Program-made: the position numbers and the translations under genes
Shown here: positions 22,721 through 31,317 of the stretch, in pieces
Layout of the letters: every line of letters begins with the position of its first letter
How positions within the stretch are numbered: the stretch's first letter is position 1
The notes under the pieces: generated by a model
The model's input: the letters and a program-made list of their open reading frames with translations, nothing else
Told to the model about the DNA's origin: nothing
The model's database searches: none
NCBI RefSeq assembly: GCF_001421245.1
Contig: NZ_LMKE01000011.1
Coordinates: 12,250-76,249 of the forward strand
Reading direction: 5' to 3'
Origin: Sphingomonas sp. Leaf10
GTDB lineage: Bacteria > Pseudomonadota > Alphaproteobacteria > Sphingomonadales > Sphingomonadaceae
DNA length: 64,000 nucleotides

Positions 22721-24019
22721 CCCCCGCACATCCACCCGTGCTTTCAGCCTCGCCCCTAATAGCGCGGTACCGCTGATCTTGCGTTGGACGAACAGGGTTT
22801 CGACATGGGGGACGTGCCAGGTCGCGCGGTCGGTGGCGAGGGCGCGGGCTTCTTCGCGGACGACGGGCACGAAGGCGCGGTCGCCGAAGTCGAAGGGGCC
22901 GGGGCGCGCCATGGCGTCGTCGATCGCGGCGATGATCCGGTCGACCGCACCACGATGCGCCGCGACCGCCGCTTCGCCGAGAAAGCCGGTTTCCACCGCC
23001 ACGTCGCGGATCGTGTCGCGGTCGTGGGCGAGGCCGGCGGCGATCAGGCGGCGGTAGGTGTCGGCGGTGTCGGACGGCACGGGCCGCGTCGCGCCGAAAT
23101 CGAGCAGGACGATGCGGCCACTGTCCGCCTGCCAGCGATAGTTGGCGAAATTGGGGTCGGTCTGCATCTCGGCGAATTCGAACAACTCGCGCAGCACCAG
23201 GTCGGTCAGCGCGGTCATCGCCGCGTCGCGGGTCGGCTGCGGCGCGGTCGCCAGCCCTTCGATCGGGGTGCCGTCGATATAGTCCATGGTCAGGATGCGC
23301 GGCGTGGTCAGCGCGTCGACCGGTGCCGGCACGACATAGCGGGTGTCGCCGGCAAGCCGCTCGCCATAGCGGCGCATGGCCTCGGCCTCGCGCAGATAAT
23401 CGGCTTCGTCGGCCAATTGCCGCTTGGCCTCGGCGAGCAGGGGTTTCAGGTCGAGGCCGCGTGGCAGCAGGTTGGACACGCGCAGCAGCGTCGCGACATT
23501 GTCGACATCGGCGTCGATGCTTTCGCGGACGCCAGGATACTGGACCTTGATCGCGAGGCGACGGCCGTCCTTCAATTCGCCGCGATGGACCTGCCCGATC
23601 GAGGCGGCGGCGATCGGGTTCGCGTCGAACTTGCCGAGCTTGGTGCGCCAGTCGGGGCCCCATTCGGCGATCAGCAGTTTGTCGAGCTGCGCGGGCGGCA
23701 TGGGCTGGCCCTGATTGCGCAGTTGGGCGAGGATGGTGGCGAGTTCGGGCGGCAACAGGTCGCCGGCGTCCATCGAGATCATCTGCCCCAGCTTCATCGC
23801 CGCGCCGCGCAGGTGCGACAGGCGATCGGCCATGCGCTTGGCATTGGCGGGGGTGAGGATCAGGTCGCTCATATGCGGCCGTTCGCCGCTGGCGAGACGC
23901 CTTGCCCCTTCGGCCAGCACGCCGCCCGCTATGCCGCCGGCAAGACGGCCGAAACCGGACAGGCGCGACAGGCGGCCGGCGGGAACGGCGCGGCCGGGGC
24001 GGTTGGGTTCGTCGGTCAT
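22682..24019 (-). CDS. AarF/ABC1/UbiB-family atypical protein kinase
   Basis: This is a 445-residue member of the atypical kinase family that includes UbiB and COQ8, which supports ubiquinone and other lipid metabolism. Diagnostic features are the KxGQ motif (KLGQ, 76-79), the Ala-rich loop AAASIGQVHRG (137-147) in place of a glycine-rich loop, the ATP-site Lys158 in LAIKVQ, the catalytic-loop equivalent DPNFANY and the metal-binding DFGAT. UbiB itself is usually longer and carries C-terminal membrane helices; none are obvious here, so I give no symbol. There are no ubiquinone genes beside it. The gene is convergent with the RTX gene ending at 22675, and a fragment of its 3' end is duplicated at 16341. 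Confidence 0.9.
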   Translation of the reverse strand: MTDEPNRPGRAVPAGRLSRLSGFGRLAGGIAGGVLAEGARRLASGERPHMSDLILTPANAKRMADRLSHLRGAAMKLGQMISMDAGDLLPPELATILAQLRNQGQPMPPAQLDKLLIAEWGPDWRTKLGKFDANPIAAASIGQVHRGELKDGRRLAIKVQYPGVRESIDADVDNVATLLRVSNLLPRGLDLKPLLAEAKRQLADEADYLREAEAMRRYGERLAGDTRYVVPAPVDALTTPRILTMDYIDGTPIEGLATAPQPTRDAAMTALTDLVLRELFEFAEMQTDPNFANYRWQADSGRIVLLDFGATRPVPSDTADTYRRLIAAGLAHDRDTIRDVAVETGFLGEAAVAAHRGAVDRIIAAIDDAMARPGPFDFGDRAFVPVVREEARALATDRATWHVPHVETLFVQRKISGTALLGARLKARVDVRGMAAKATGRPVDM

Positions 24020-24423
24020 ATCGGCGGAGCGACTGGGGGGGATTTGGGTTCCGGTGCGTGGGGGACGGCGCTCAGGAAGATTGGTTCACGCGGAGGCGCG
24101 GAGACGCGGAGGGGAAGAAGATATGGTTCACGCGAAGGCGCGAAGGGCGCGAAGGAAGAAGAAGATATGGTTCGCGCAGAGGCGCGGAGGCGCAGAGGGG
24201 GTGCGTCTTTGTGGGCGTCCCTCCGCGCAAGCGGCCTTTGGCTACCTGTCAGCGGGGAAGAAGTGTCTCCCGATCGCGGGTGCTCGCCCGGACCCCCTCT
24301 GCGCCTCCGCGCCTTCGCGTGAACCATTATCCCTTTTCCGTTAAAATGGATCAGAAACGGGATAACGTATCGGACCATCCGAACTCTGACGGTGAGCCTG
24401 TTTTGATGGAAGGAAATGCGACC
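24020..24423. other. Gene-free stretch occupied by repeat copy A
   Basis: Apart from the repeat at 24083-24325, the stretch holds about 60 bases upstream of the kinase gene and about 100 bases before the HigA-like gene. The latter part is AT-richer (GAACCATTATCCCTTTTCCG) and probably contains that gene's promoter. I find no toxin gene here. Confidence 0.6.
24083..24325. repeat. Long inverted 'GGTTCACGCG' repeat, copy A
   Basis: The left side carries three tandem arm units beginning GGTTCACGCGGAGGCGC, GGTTCACGCGAAGGCGC and GGTTCGCGCAGAGGCGC. A core follows (TCCGCGCAAGCGGCCTTTGG, AGTGTCTCCCGATCGCGGG), then the inverted arm CCTCCGCGCCTTCGCGTGAACC without its first bases. The core is almost identical to that of copy B at 24812. 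It has no sustained coding potential and would fold into a long imperfect hairpin if transcribed. Confidence 0.8.
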
Positions 24424-24792
24424 ATGCATATTCGCCCGATCCGGAGCGATGCCGATCATGAGGAAGCGCTGCGCAAAATCGAAACGTTATGGGGGGCTGA
24501 GGAAGGAACCGAAGCAGGGGACCGGCTCGACGTGCTGGTGACGCTGGTCGAAACCTATGAACGGCAGCGCTGGCCGATCGAACCGCTCGATCCGGTACGA
24601 GCCATCGAGGCGGCGATGGAAATGAACGGCTATACCCGTGCGCAACTGGCCATGCTGATCGGACAGTCGCGCGCGACCGAGATACTGAGCCGCCGCCGGG
24701 CACTGACGCTGCCGATGATCCGGGCGATTTCGGCGGCGTGGCATGTTCCTGCCGGGGTGCTGGTACAGGATTATGCGCTGACCGGGCGGTGA
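24424..24792 (+). CDS. Orphan HigA-type antitoxin, XRE-family HTH
   Basis: This 122-residue protein matches the HigA2-type antitoxin pattern: an N-terminal toxin-binding segment (RPIRSDADHEEALRKIETLW, GTEAGDRLDVLVTLVETYE) and a C-terminal Cro/CI-type helix-turn-helix (MNGYTRAQLAMLIGQSRATE, ILSRRRALTLPMIRAI). In intact systems a HigB mRNA-cleaving toxin gene precedes the antitoxin. Here the upstream DNA is repeat copy A, and no toxin-sized frame is present on either side. I chose the ATG at 24424, which is preceded by GGAAGG; ATG 24406 is possible. The gene lies between repeat copies A and B, which share a nearly identical core in the same orientation. Confidence 0.85.
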   Translation: MHIRPIRSDADHEEALRKIETLWGAEEGTEAGDRLDVLVTLVETYERQRWPIEPLDPVRAIEAAMEMNGYTRAQLAMLIGQSRATEILSRRRALTLPMIRAISAAWHVPAGVLVQDYALTGR

Positions 24793-24811
24793 GGTGGCCT
24801 GCCTGCAGATT

Positions 24812-25052
24812 GGTTTACGCGAAGGCGCGAAGGGCGCGAAGATTTTAGAAGAAATGGGTTGGCGCAGAGGCGCAGAGGCGCAGAGGGGTTGCGCCTTTGG
24901 TGGACGTCCCTCCGCGCAAGCGGCCTTTGGCTACTTGTCAGCGGGGAAGAGGTGTCTCCTGATCGCGGGTGCTCGCCCGGACCCCCTCTGCGCCTCCGCG
25001 CCTCTGCGCGAACCCTCTATCTTCTTCGCGTCTTCGCGCCTTCGCGTGAACC
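24812..25052. repeat. Long inverted 'GGTTCACGCG' repeat, copy B
   Basis: It starts with a slightly decayed arm (GGTTTACGCGAAGGCGCG) and ends with two inverted arms (CCTCCGCGCCTCTGCGCGAACC without full match, then CGCCTTCGCGTGAACC). The core (TCCGCGCAAGCGGCCTTTGG, CGGGTGCTCGCCCGGACC) matches copy A with only a few substitutions, so the two are recent copies. Confidence 0.8.
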
Positions 25053-25060
25053 ATTCTGAT

Positions 25061-25123
25061 CGTCATTCCGAGGATGGCGCGTGGCGGGAGCCGCCAGAGG
25101 CCCCAGCCTTCGCTGGGGCGACG
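25061..25123. repeat. Decayed REP-like palindrome downstream of the TonB receptor gene
   Basis: The outer bases CGTC and GACG and the inner perfect 8-bp stem GCCCCAGC / GCTGGGGC (25100-25119) mark a shortened relative of the element at 16229. Lying 24 bases after the receptor stop codon on the minus strand, it may also serve as a transcript 3'-end hairpin. Confidence 0.55.
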
Positions 25124-25146
25124 GTTCGATGCCGATGGAGCGGACG

Positions 25147-27624
25147 TTAGAACGATGCCGAGATCGTCACCCCGTAGGTCCGCGGGTCGCCCGGTTGCCC
25201 GACGACCAGCCCGGTATTGCCCGACTGGGTCGCGAGCAGTTCGTAGTAATTCTGGTCGAAGGCGTTGCGCAGCCACAGGAACGCGTTCCACCCGGCATCG
25301 GCGCGGTAGCCCAAGCGGAAGTTCGCGAGGGCATAGCCGTCGATATAGGTATAGGCCGAGGGCGACGGGTTGGACGAGAAGCGCGAGCGATAGCTGCCGT
25401 CGAAGCCCAAATAGGCATTGCCGTCCTCGCCGCCGATCCGCGCGGGCAGGGCATATTCGGCGCCATAGCTGAACGCCCATTTCGAGATGCCGGGCAGCCG
25501 CTGTCCCGATACGTCGCAGGCATTGGGACTGATCCCGCCCGGCGTGCCGGGCGCGCTGGGCGTCTCGCCCGCCGCCGGTGCGCGGCCGCCCGACAATTCG
25601 GGCGGGCAGGGGGCGTCGGTGAAGCGGACGTATTTCGCATCGGTGTACGCCGCGTTGGCATAGAGGTTCAGCCGCTCGGTTGGGCGGAAGGCGGTGTCGA
25701 GCTCGACGCCGCGGGTGCGCACCGCTTCGGCATTGGCGAGGTAGCCGCGCAGCACGCCCAGCTGTCCGTTGGTCACCGTCGCCTGATAATCGCTGATATC
25801 GGTCCAGAAGGCGGCGAGGTTGGCGGTGATCCGCCGGTCGAGCCACTGGGTCTTCACGCCCAGTTCGTAGTGGTTGACCTGTTCGGGCTTGACCTGCGCC
25901 GCCGCCAGGATCGGGTTGTTGCTGCCGTCGAGCGGCAGGCCCGACAGGTTGATGCCGCCCGACTTATAGCTGCGGGCATAGGTGGCGTACGCATGGACGT
26001 CGCGCGCCACGTCATAGGCGAGGGTGACGTCGCCCGACACGTTCCAGTCGTCGAAATCGGGCTCGTAGCGCTGGGGCGCGAGCACGCCGCGCTGGTCGTT
26101 GCTGAGCGTGGTCGATCCGCTGCCGGTAGTGACGACCGAGACGTAGGAGCCAGTCTTCTTGTCGTAGTTCACGCGCACGCCCGGCGCGATCGAGAGCGCA
26201 TCGGTGATGTGCCACGTCGCTTTGCCGAACACCGCGGCGCTGGTGTTCGAGAAGCCGATGGTGTTGCGCGCGGTCAGGCCGTTCAGCACCGCCGGGTTGC
26301 ACGCCGCCGCCGTCGCGGTGGCGCAGCCGGCGCTGCCCGGCGCGACATTGCCGGGGTTGAGCAGGAAGCGCGAGGCGGCCGGGCCCTGCACCTGCAACCC
26401 TTGGGTATCGATGGTCTGGTGGAAATAGAACAGGCCGGCGACGTAATCGATCGCGCGCTTGCCGTTCGAGGCGACGCGCAGTTCCTGGCTCCACTGGCGC
26501 TGTTGCGACGGATTGGCCGAGACGGTGGTGATCGGCAGCCCGGTGAAGTCGCGGTCGTTCGACGGATCCCAGTCCCAGAAGCGCCACGCGCTGACCGAGG
26601 TCACTGTCGCCCCGCCCAGATCGAGATTGCCGACCAACGACACGCCGCCCAGCTCCTGTCGCGCCCGCAGCGGCGTGTCGAGGTCGGTCAACCGGTCGAA
26701 GGCGTTGGTCGAGGGCGGGGCATAGTTAAACGCGGCGGCCAATGCGGCATATTGCCGGTTCAGCGGGCGCTGCGTCGTACCGGTGCGGACATAGATTTGC
26801 GCGCAGCAATCGGGGTTCTGGTGGCCGTAATCGCCGTACAGCGTCACGTCGAGGTTCGGCGCGGGCGTCCACAGCAACTGGCCGCGCACGCTCTGATTGT
26901 CCTGCGCATTGGCATAGCCGCCGAGCACCGTATTGCGGATCGTGCCGCGCCGCGAGGTGACCGAGGCGGAGATGCGCGCGGCCAGTTTGCCGTCGACGAG
27001 CGGGCCGGAGGCGGAGGCCTTGGCCTGGATGAAGTCGTAATTGCCGGTGGTCAGTTCCACGCGCGCTTCGGGGGTGAAGCTGGGCTTGCGGGTGGTGATG
27101 TTGATCGCGCCCGCCGTGGTGTTCTTGCCGTAGAGCGTGCCCTGCGGGCCGCGCAGGATCTCGATGCGTTCGGTGTCGGTGAAGTCGAACGTGGCAGAGG
27201 CGATGCGGCTGTAATAGACGCCGTCGACATAGATGCCGACGCCCTGTTCGATGCCGTCGTTGGTCAGGCCGAACGGCGCGCCCAAGCCACGGATATTGGC
27301 GGCCGAATTGCGCGGGTTGGTCGAATAGAATTGCAGCGTGGGTTGCAGCTGGGTCAGGCGGTTGACGTTGTACGCGCCGGTATCGGCCAGCGTCGTGCCG
27401 CCGATGACCGAGATGGCGATCGGCACCGACTGCACCGTTTCGACGCGGCGCCGCGCGGTGACGACGATCTCGCCGCCGCCCTGTGCCGGGGCAAGGCGGC
27501 CGGTGTCGGGGCGGGGCGTGTCCTGCGCATCCTCGGTTTCGGGGGTGGCTTGGGCGGGCGCGACCGGTTCGGGCGCCACCGGGGTGGCGACCTGCGCCAG
27601 AATCAGCGCCAACGACAATGCCAT
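25147..27624 (-). CDS. TonB-dependent outer-membrane receptor
   Basis: This is an 825-residue protein. A signal peptide (MALSLALILAQVATPVAP) is followed by a Pro-rich segment and the sequence GGGEIVVTARRR typical of a TonB-box region. The plug domain comes next, with NIRGLGAPFG, GVGIYVDGVYY, IEILRGPQGTLYGKNTTAG and INITTRKP. A beta-barrel fills the rest and ends in a C-terminal Phe (VTISASF). The family imports siderophores, cobalamin, saccharides and other substrates using TonB energy. The visible sequence and neighbours do not identify the ligand. The start at 27624 is supported by AGGGAGA six bases upstream. The gene is divergent from the Fic gene across 194 bases. Cys residues in extracellular loops (CCAQIY, SAGCATAT, CDVSG) are numerous for a TonB receptor. 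Confidence 0.93.
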   Translation of the reverse strand: MALSLALILAQVATPVAPEPVAPAQATPETEDAQDTPRPDTGRLAPAQGGGEIVVTARRRVETVQSVPIAISVIGGTTLADTGAYNVNRLTQLQPTLQFYSTNPRNSAANIRGLGAPFGLTNDGIEQGVGIYVDGVYYSRIASATFDFTDTERIEILRGPQGTLYGKNTTAGAINITTRKPSFTPEARVELTTGNYDFIQAKASASGPLVDGKLAARISASVTSRRGTIRNTVLGGYANAQDNQSVRGQLLWTPAPNLDVTLYGDYGHQNPDCCAQIYVRTGTTQRPLNRQYAALAAAFNYAPPSTNAFDRLTDLDTPLRARQELGGVSLVGNLDLGGATVTSVSAWRFWDWDPSNDRDFTGLPITTVSANPSQQRQWSQELRVASNGKRAIDYVAGLFYFHQTIDTQGLQVQGPAASRFLLNPGNVAPGSAGCATATAAACNPAVLNGLTARNTIGFSNTSAAVFGKATWHITDALSIAPGVRVNYDKKTGSYVSVVTTGSGSTTLSNDQRGVLAPQRYEPDFDDWNVSGDVTLAYDVARDVHAYATYARSYKSGGINLSGLPLDGSNNPILAAAQVKPEQVNHYELGVKTQWLDRRITANLAAFWTDISDYQATVTNGQLGVLRGYLANAEAVRTRGVELDTAFRPTERLNLYANAAYTDAKYVRFTDAPCPPELSGGRAPAAGETPSAPGTPGGISPNACDVSGQRLPGISKWAFSYGAEYALPARIGGEDGNAYLGFDGSYRSRFSSNPSPSAYTYIDGYALANFRLGYRADAGWNAFLWLRNAFDQNYYELLATQSGNTGLVVGQPGDPRTYGVTISASF

Positions 27625-27818
27625 GCGTAATCTCCCTGTATATGATGGGAGAATGGCGGAGGTGGCATTGCCGAGCAATAGAGTGGGGATTTAGGCCGGG
27701 GGTAGTTTTGCTTGTGGGCAGTAATCTTCGGCAAGGTGCCGGCATCCGCTTCTTGTGCAGGTTTAACCTAGTAACCTTTATTATGGCTAGGGTATGGCGG
27801 TCATGATAAAGGCTGCCG
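27625..27818. promoter_or_regulatory. Divergent promoter region of TonB receptor and Fic genes
   Basis: The 194 bases separate two divergent starts. The half nearest the Fic gene is AT-rich (AACCTAGTAACCTTTATTAT, then GGCTAGGGTATGG) and could carry its promoter. I find no recognisable Fur or other operator. Confidence 0.4.
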
Positions 27819-29003
27819 ATGCGCCGTGACGACCTGTGCCATGCGATCCGCCAGCGGCTCGAACGCCTGCCCGAACCCTATGCGGCGCATTATGGCGTGG
27901 TGCCGCCGCCCCCACCCGAGGACGCGGTGCCGCTGGGGCAGGGGCTGGCCAGCCATCAGCGCGCGACCGAGGCGCTGGCGCGGATCGACATGCTGGCCGG
28001 GCAGATGGGCGATCCCTATCCGGTCAGCCGCCTGCTCAGCCGGCGCGAGGCGGTGAGCAGTTCGTCGATCGAGGGGACGCACAGCACGCTCGACGAGCTG
28101 CTGACACTGGAGGAGGAAGCGGGTAACGAGCGGCGCGACGCGGCGCGGCAGGTCCGCGACTATGCGCTGATCCTCGACCGGCTCGTGCCGCAGGCGGCGG
28201 CGCAGGGGCCGGCGATCTTCACGCGCGAGCTGATCGCTGAACTGCACCGCGGGGCAATGCGGAGCGATCCCGACTATGGCGATATCCCGGGGGTGCTGCG
28301 CGACCGGGTGGTGTGGATCGGCGGGGTGCGCGACATCGCCTATTCGCTCTACAACCCCGCCCCGCCGGCGCGGGTGCCGGCGTGTCTCGACGACAGCATC
28401 GCCTATCTGCGGGCCGAGGGGATGCAGGTCATGACCCAGAGCCTGATTACGCGCATGGCGATCGCCCATGCCTATTTCGAAGCGGTGCACCCCTATCGCG
28501 ACGGCAATGGCCGGGTCGGGCGGCTGTTGCTGCCGCTGATGATGGCCGCCGATGGCAAGGTGCCGCTGTACCTGTCACCCTATATCGAAGCGCATACATC
28601 CGCCTATTACGACGCTCTGAAGGCGGCGCAGCAGCGGCTCGACTGGGCGCCGATGGTCGCTTTCATCGCCGATGCGATCATCGGTACGGTCGACGAGCTG
28701 ATGGCGACGCGCGGGGCGCTGGTCCGGCTTGGGGGCATGTGGCGGGCGCGGCGGCGCTATCGCGACAAGTCGGCGGCGCTGCGCGCGCTCGACCTGTTGC
28801 CCGACTATCCGGTGATTACCGCCGGACGGCTTGGCGAACGGCTCGGCGTGTCGGCTCCGGCGGCGAATACGGCGATCGCGCAGCTAGTCGAGGCGGGGGT
28901 GTTGGTCGAGCGGACCGGCTATCGTCGCAACCGGGTGTTCGTGGCGCAGGAGGTGTTGCGGGTGCTCAACCGGCCGTTCGGCGCGGAACCAATCGTGGAC
29001 TAA
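27819..29003 (+). CDS. Fic-domain protein (probable AMP transferase) with N-terminal inhibitory motif and C-terminal winged helix
   Basis: This is a 394-residue protein. The Fic active-site motif HPYRDGNGRVGR starts at His224 and is complete, so transfer of AMP from ATP to a protein hydroxyl is expected. The inhibitory helix motif (S/T)xxxE(G/N) is present N-terminally as SSSIEG with Glu85, which places it with class II Fic proteins, in which that Glu blocks productive ATP binding. The C-terminal 80 residues (TAGRLGERLGVSAPAANTAI, then LVEAGVLVERTGYRRNRVF) form a winged helix, suggesting autoregulation or DNA binding. The gene overlaps the 3' end of the convergent hydrolase gene by four bases. 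The target protein is unknown. Confidence 0.92.
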   Translation: MRRDDLCHAIRQRLERLPEPYAAHYGVVPPPPPEDAVPLGQGLASHQRATEALARIDMLAGQMGDPYPVSRLLSRREAVSSSSIEGTHSTLDELLTLEEEAGNERRDAARQVRDYALILDRLVPQAAAQGPAIFTRELIAELHRGAMRSDPDYGDIPGVLRDRVVWIGGVRDIAYSLYNPAPPARVPACLDDSIAYLRAEGMQVMTQSLITRMAIAHAYFEAVHPYRDGNGRVGRLLLPLMMAADGKVPLYLSPYIEAHTSAYYDALKAAQQRLDWAPMVAFIADAIIGTVDELMATRGALVRLGGMWRARRRYRDKSAALRALDLLPDYPVITAGRLGERLGVSAPAANTAIAQLVEAGVLVERTGYRRNRVFVAQEVLRVLNRPFGAEPIVD

Positions 29004-29854
29004 AGCGGTCGCCCAGCCTGCGCCCGCTCCAGTTCGACGGGATCGTGGGTGCAGGTGACGGTCACTTCGTCGCGGCGGTCGATCGACAGGGTGCGCAGGC
29101 GGGACTGGTTGTCGATGCGGCTGCGTGCGTCGACCTCCATCAGCCGCTGGTAGGCGCGCAGGCCCGGCGTGCAGCGGCGGCGGGCTGATCGCATCTCGCC
29201 GCGGTAGAAATAGGCGTCGCCGGCATGGAGCAGCCAGCGGCCGTCGCCTTGGCGGATCGCGACGCCGGCATGGCCCCAGGTGTGGCCGGGCAGCGGCACC
29301 AGCAGCAGTTCGGGGGGCAGGCCGGTCAGGTCGCGGACCGCATCGAAGCCGAACCACGGCTCGCCGCGTGCGCCATAGCGCTGCCAGTGGCGCACTTCGT
29401 CCAATTGGCGCGGGCGCCAGCGGTTGCGCGCGACGATCCCGGCGCGCGGGCCGGTCGCGTCGACATATTCGCGCTGCATGACATGGACGGTGGCGTTCGG
29501 GAAATCCTCCAGCCCGCCGGCATGGTCGAAATCGAGATGGGTGACGATGATGTGGCGGACGTCGTTCGCGGTGAAGCCCAGCGCCTCGATCTGCCGGATC
29601 GCCGTCTCCTGTTCGCGCAGGCGGATGTTGAGCAGCATCCGCCACGGCACCGTGATACGCGGGTCGGGGCGGCGGTGCGGGTGGTCGACGTCTTTGAGGC
29701 CATAGCCGGTATCGACCAGCACCAGCCCGTGCGCGTCGGTCTCGATCAGCAGGCAGTGGCAGACGATATGCCCGAGCGGACTGACGCTGCGCCCGTCGAA
29801 CAGCGCCCCGCCCAGCGGGCAGTCGGTGCCGCAATTGAGGTGGTGGATGCGCAT
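29000..29854 (-). CDS. Metallo-beta-lactamase-fold hydrolase, AHL-lactonase-like
   Basis: This 284-residue protein has the metal-binding HxHxDH-type motif as THLDFDHAGG (His106, Asp108, Asp110, His111), with the first histidine position shifted as Thr105-His106. The later metal ligands are in PGHTWGHAG and LLHAGDAYFY. The opening MRIHHLNCGTDCP and overall size resemble N-acyl-homoserine lactonase-type members, which would degrade quorum signals, but many relatives have other substrates, so the activity is an inference. The ATG at 29854 follows GGGAGC; longer upstream readings run into repeat copy C. The gene is tail-to-tail with fic. Confidence 0.85.
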   Translation of the reverse strand: MRIHHLNCGTDCPLGGALFDGRSVSPLGHIVCHCLLIETDAHGLVLVDTGYGLKDVDHPHRRPDPRITVPWRMLLNIRLREQETAIRQIEALGFTANDVRHIIVTHLDFDHAGGLEDFPNATVHVMQREYVDATGPRAGIVARNRWRPRQLDEVRHWQRYGARGEPWFGFDAVRDLTGLPPELLLVPLPGHTWGHAGVAIRQGDGRWLLHAGDAYFYRGEMRSARRRCTPGLRAYQRLMEVDARSRIDNQSRLRTLSIDRRDEVTVTCTHDPVELERAQAGRPL

Positions 29855-30201
29855 GGCTGTTGCTCCCGGTTGTGGTGGGGCAACGGGTGGGGGATGGATA
29901 AGTGTCTTAGGTTGTTTGGGAATCTTGTTAATCTGGGGCAGGGAGAAGGTTGGTTCACGCGAAGGCGCTAAGACGCGGAGAGAAGAAGAGAGGGATTTCG
30001 CGCAGAGGCGCAGAGAGGGTGCGATCGGGGTACGGTCGCCCCGCGCCAGCGGCCTCATCACAGGTTGCAGCGAGAGCTAAGGTCTCCCGATCGCGAGCCG
30101 GTAGCCTCGTTCGCGCCGCCTCTGCGCCTCTGCGCCTCTGCGCGAAATCTACCTTCTTCCTGTTCTCTTCGCGTCTTAGCGCCTTCGCGTGAATCCAAAA
30201 T
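29855..30201. other. Gene-free stretch with repeat copy C
   Basis: The stretch between the MBL-fold gene start and the GH130 gene end has about 97 unassigned bases (29855-29951), including an AT-rich part likely to hold the hydrolase promoter, and then repeat copy C. No gene is evident. Confidence 0.65.
29952..30196. repeat. Long inverted 'GGTTCACGCG' repeat, copy C
   Basis: It opens with GGTTCACGCGAAGGCGC and closes with CGCCTTCGCGTGAATCC, with inner CGCAGAGGCGCAGAG and CTCTGCGCCTCTGCGC arms. The core (CCCGCGCCAGCGGCCTCATC, GTCTCCCGATCGCGAGCCGG) is related to copy D more closely than to A and B. It ends five bases before the GH130 stop codon and may act as its 3'-end hairpin. Confidence 0.78.
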
Positions 30202-31317
30202 CTACGCGAACCGCGCCTTCGGAATATGCGTGATCCGGCACGCAAGGTCCGCCTCTCCCGAAGCCACGACATAATGGTCGCCGCCGTCGGCAATGCCGGT
30301 CGTGAACACGACGTCGCGAAGGTACATCTGCTCCTCCAGATCGCGGGTCAGATCGGGGTTCGCTTCCAGCAGCGGCGCGTGGTCGGTAGCGACCGTCCGG
30401 CTCGGGTCGTTCGCGTCGAGGATCGACCAATAGGTGCGATAGACGCCGACGATCTCCTTCGGCTCGACGCCGTGCCACAGCGTCAGCCAGCCCCGGTCGG
30501 TCAGGATCGGCGGCGTACCCCCGCCCATTCTTGCGGTCGCGACGGTGGCGGCGTGCGGGCGGATGCCGGGGTTCAGGCACGGTTTCCAGTGGCGCGCATC
30601 GGGCGAGGTGGTGAGGTTGATCGACGGCCCGGCACGCCACTCGCTGCCCGGCGGATAGGCGAAATAGAGGTCGCCCAAAGGCCGGGTCTGCGCCCAATAT
30701 TGCCCGTCGATCTGCCCCTCAAAGATCAGCATGTCCTTGTTCTGATGGTCGAGGACGATGTCGGCAAAGGTCCAGTCGAGGCCGTTGTCGGAAGTATAGA
30801 GCGTGGTCGAATGGCGCTCGGGACTGACCGAACAGGTCGTCATCAGCCATTCGTCGCCGACCTTGCTGATCCGCGCATCCTCGACGCCGTACATCTGGAA
30901 ATCGCCCTGCGGCGCGACCGCGCGGTCGTAATGGAGCGCGATGATCTCCAGCCCGTCGGGCGTCAGCTCGACCGGCAACAGCCACGACAGCGAGGTCAGC
31001 GCCATCACCCGCCAGCGCCCGCCGTTCAGCAGGAACTTGCGCGGATCGGCGGTGTCGACCGCGTCCAGCGGCCATGCGTCGAGGACGTACCGCCCCTCGC
31101 ACCAGCGGATATTGTGGATATGGCCGTCGAACTTGGGTTTCCTGAGCGCCTCGGCGATGCGAACCATCATCAGCAGATTGCCGCTGGGCAACCGCGTCAG
31201 CGCCGGGTTGAACGCACCCAGCACATAGGTCTCGACGCCCAATTGCCCGGCGAGCGGCGAGCGCGACAGGTCGATATCGTCGGGGGTCAGGACCAGTTTG
31301 TCGATGGCGAAGCTCAT
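30202..31317 (-). CDS. Glycoside hydrolase family 130-type phosphorylase/hydrolase
   Basis: This 371-residue protein resembles GH130, a five-bladed beta-propeller family that mainly phosphorolyses beta-mannosides. Family-like segments are FNPALTRLPSGNLLMMVRIA, YGVEDARISKVGDEWLMTTC, DMLIFEGQIDGQYW, GGGTPPILTDRGWLTLWHG and YRTYWSILDANDPSR. There is no signal peptide, so it acts in the cytoplasm, on imported or recycled saccharides. Its ATG overlaps the stop of the SDR gene (ATGA), indicating a coupled two-gene operon. The linkage specificity cannot be told from sequence alone. Confidence 0.85.
   Translation of the reverse strand: MSFAIDKLVLTPDDIDLSRSPLAGQLGVETYVLGAFNPALTRLPSGNLLMMVRIAEALRKPKFDGHIHNIRWCEGRYVLDAWPLDAVDTADPRKFLLNGGRWRVMALTSLSWLLPVELTPDGLEIIALHYDRAVAPQGDFQMYGVEDARISKVGDEWLMTTCSVSPERHSTTLYTSDNGLDWTFADIVLDHQNKDMLIFEGQIDGQYWAQTRPLGDLYFAYPPGSEWRAGPSINLTTSPDARHWKPCLNPGIRPHAATVATARMGGGTPPILTDRGWLTLWHGVEPKEIVGVYRTYWSILDANDPSRTVATDHAPLLEANPDLTRDLEEQMYLRDVVFTTGIADGGDHYVVASGEADLACRITHIPKARFA

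Larger units (their letters stand above)
24793..25146. other. Gene-free stretch with repeat copy B and a REP-like hairpin
   Basis: The stretch lies between the HigA-like gene and the 3' end of the TonB receptor gene. It is filled by repeat copy B (24812-25052) and a palindromic element (25061-25123). Nothing coding is seen. Confidence 0.7.

Noticed and set aside
24083-24325. Repeat copy A considered as part of coding sequence (frames run from 23902 into the HigA-like gene)
   Set aside because: The frame is open through the repeat only because of its composition; the antitoxin family starts at the ATG near 24424.
25081-27630. Plus-strand open frame of about 850 codons opposite the TonB receptor gene
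   Set aside because: The minus-strand product has a clear signal peptide, plug and barrel. The opposite frame is Arg/Ala/Gly-rich with no motif.
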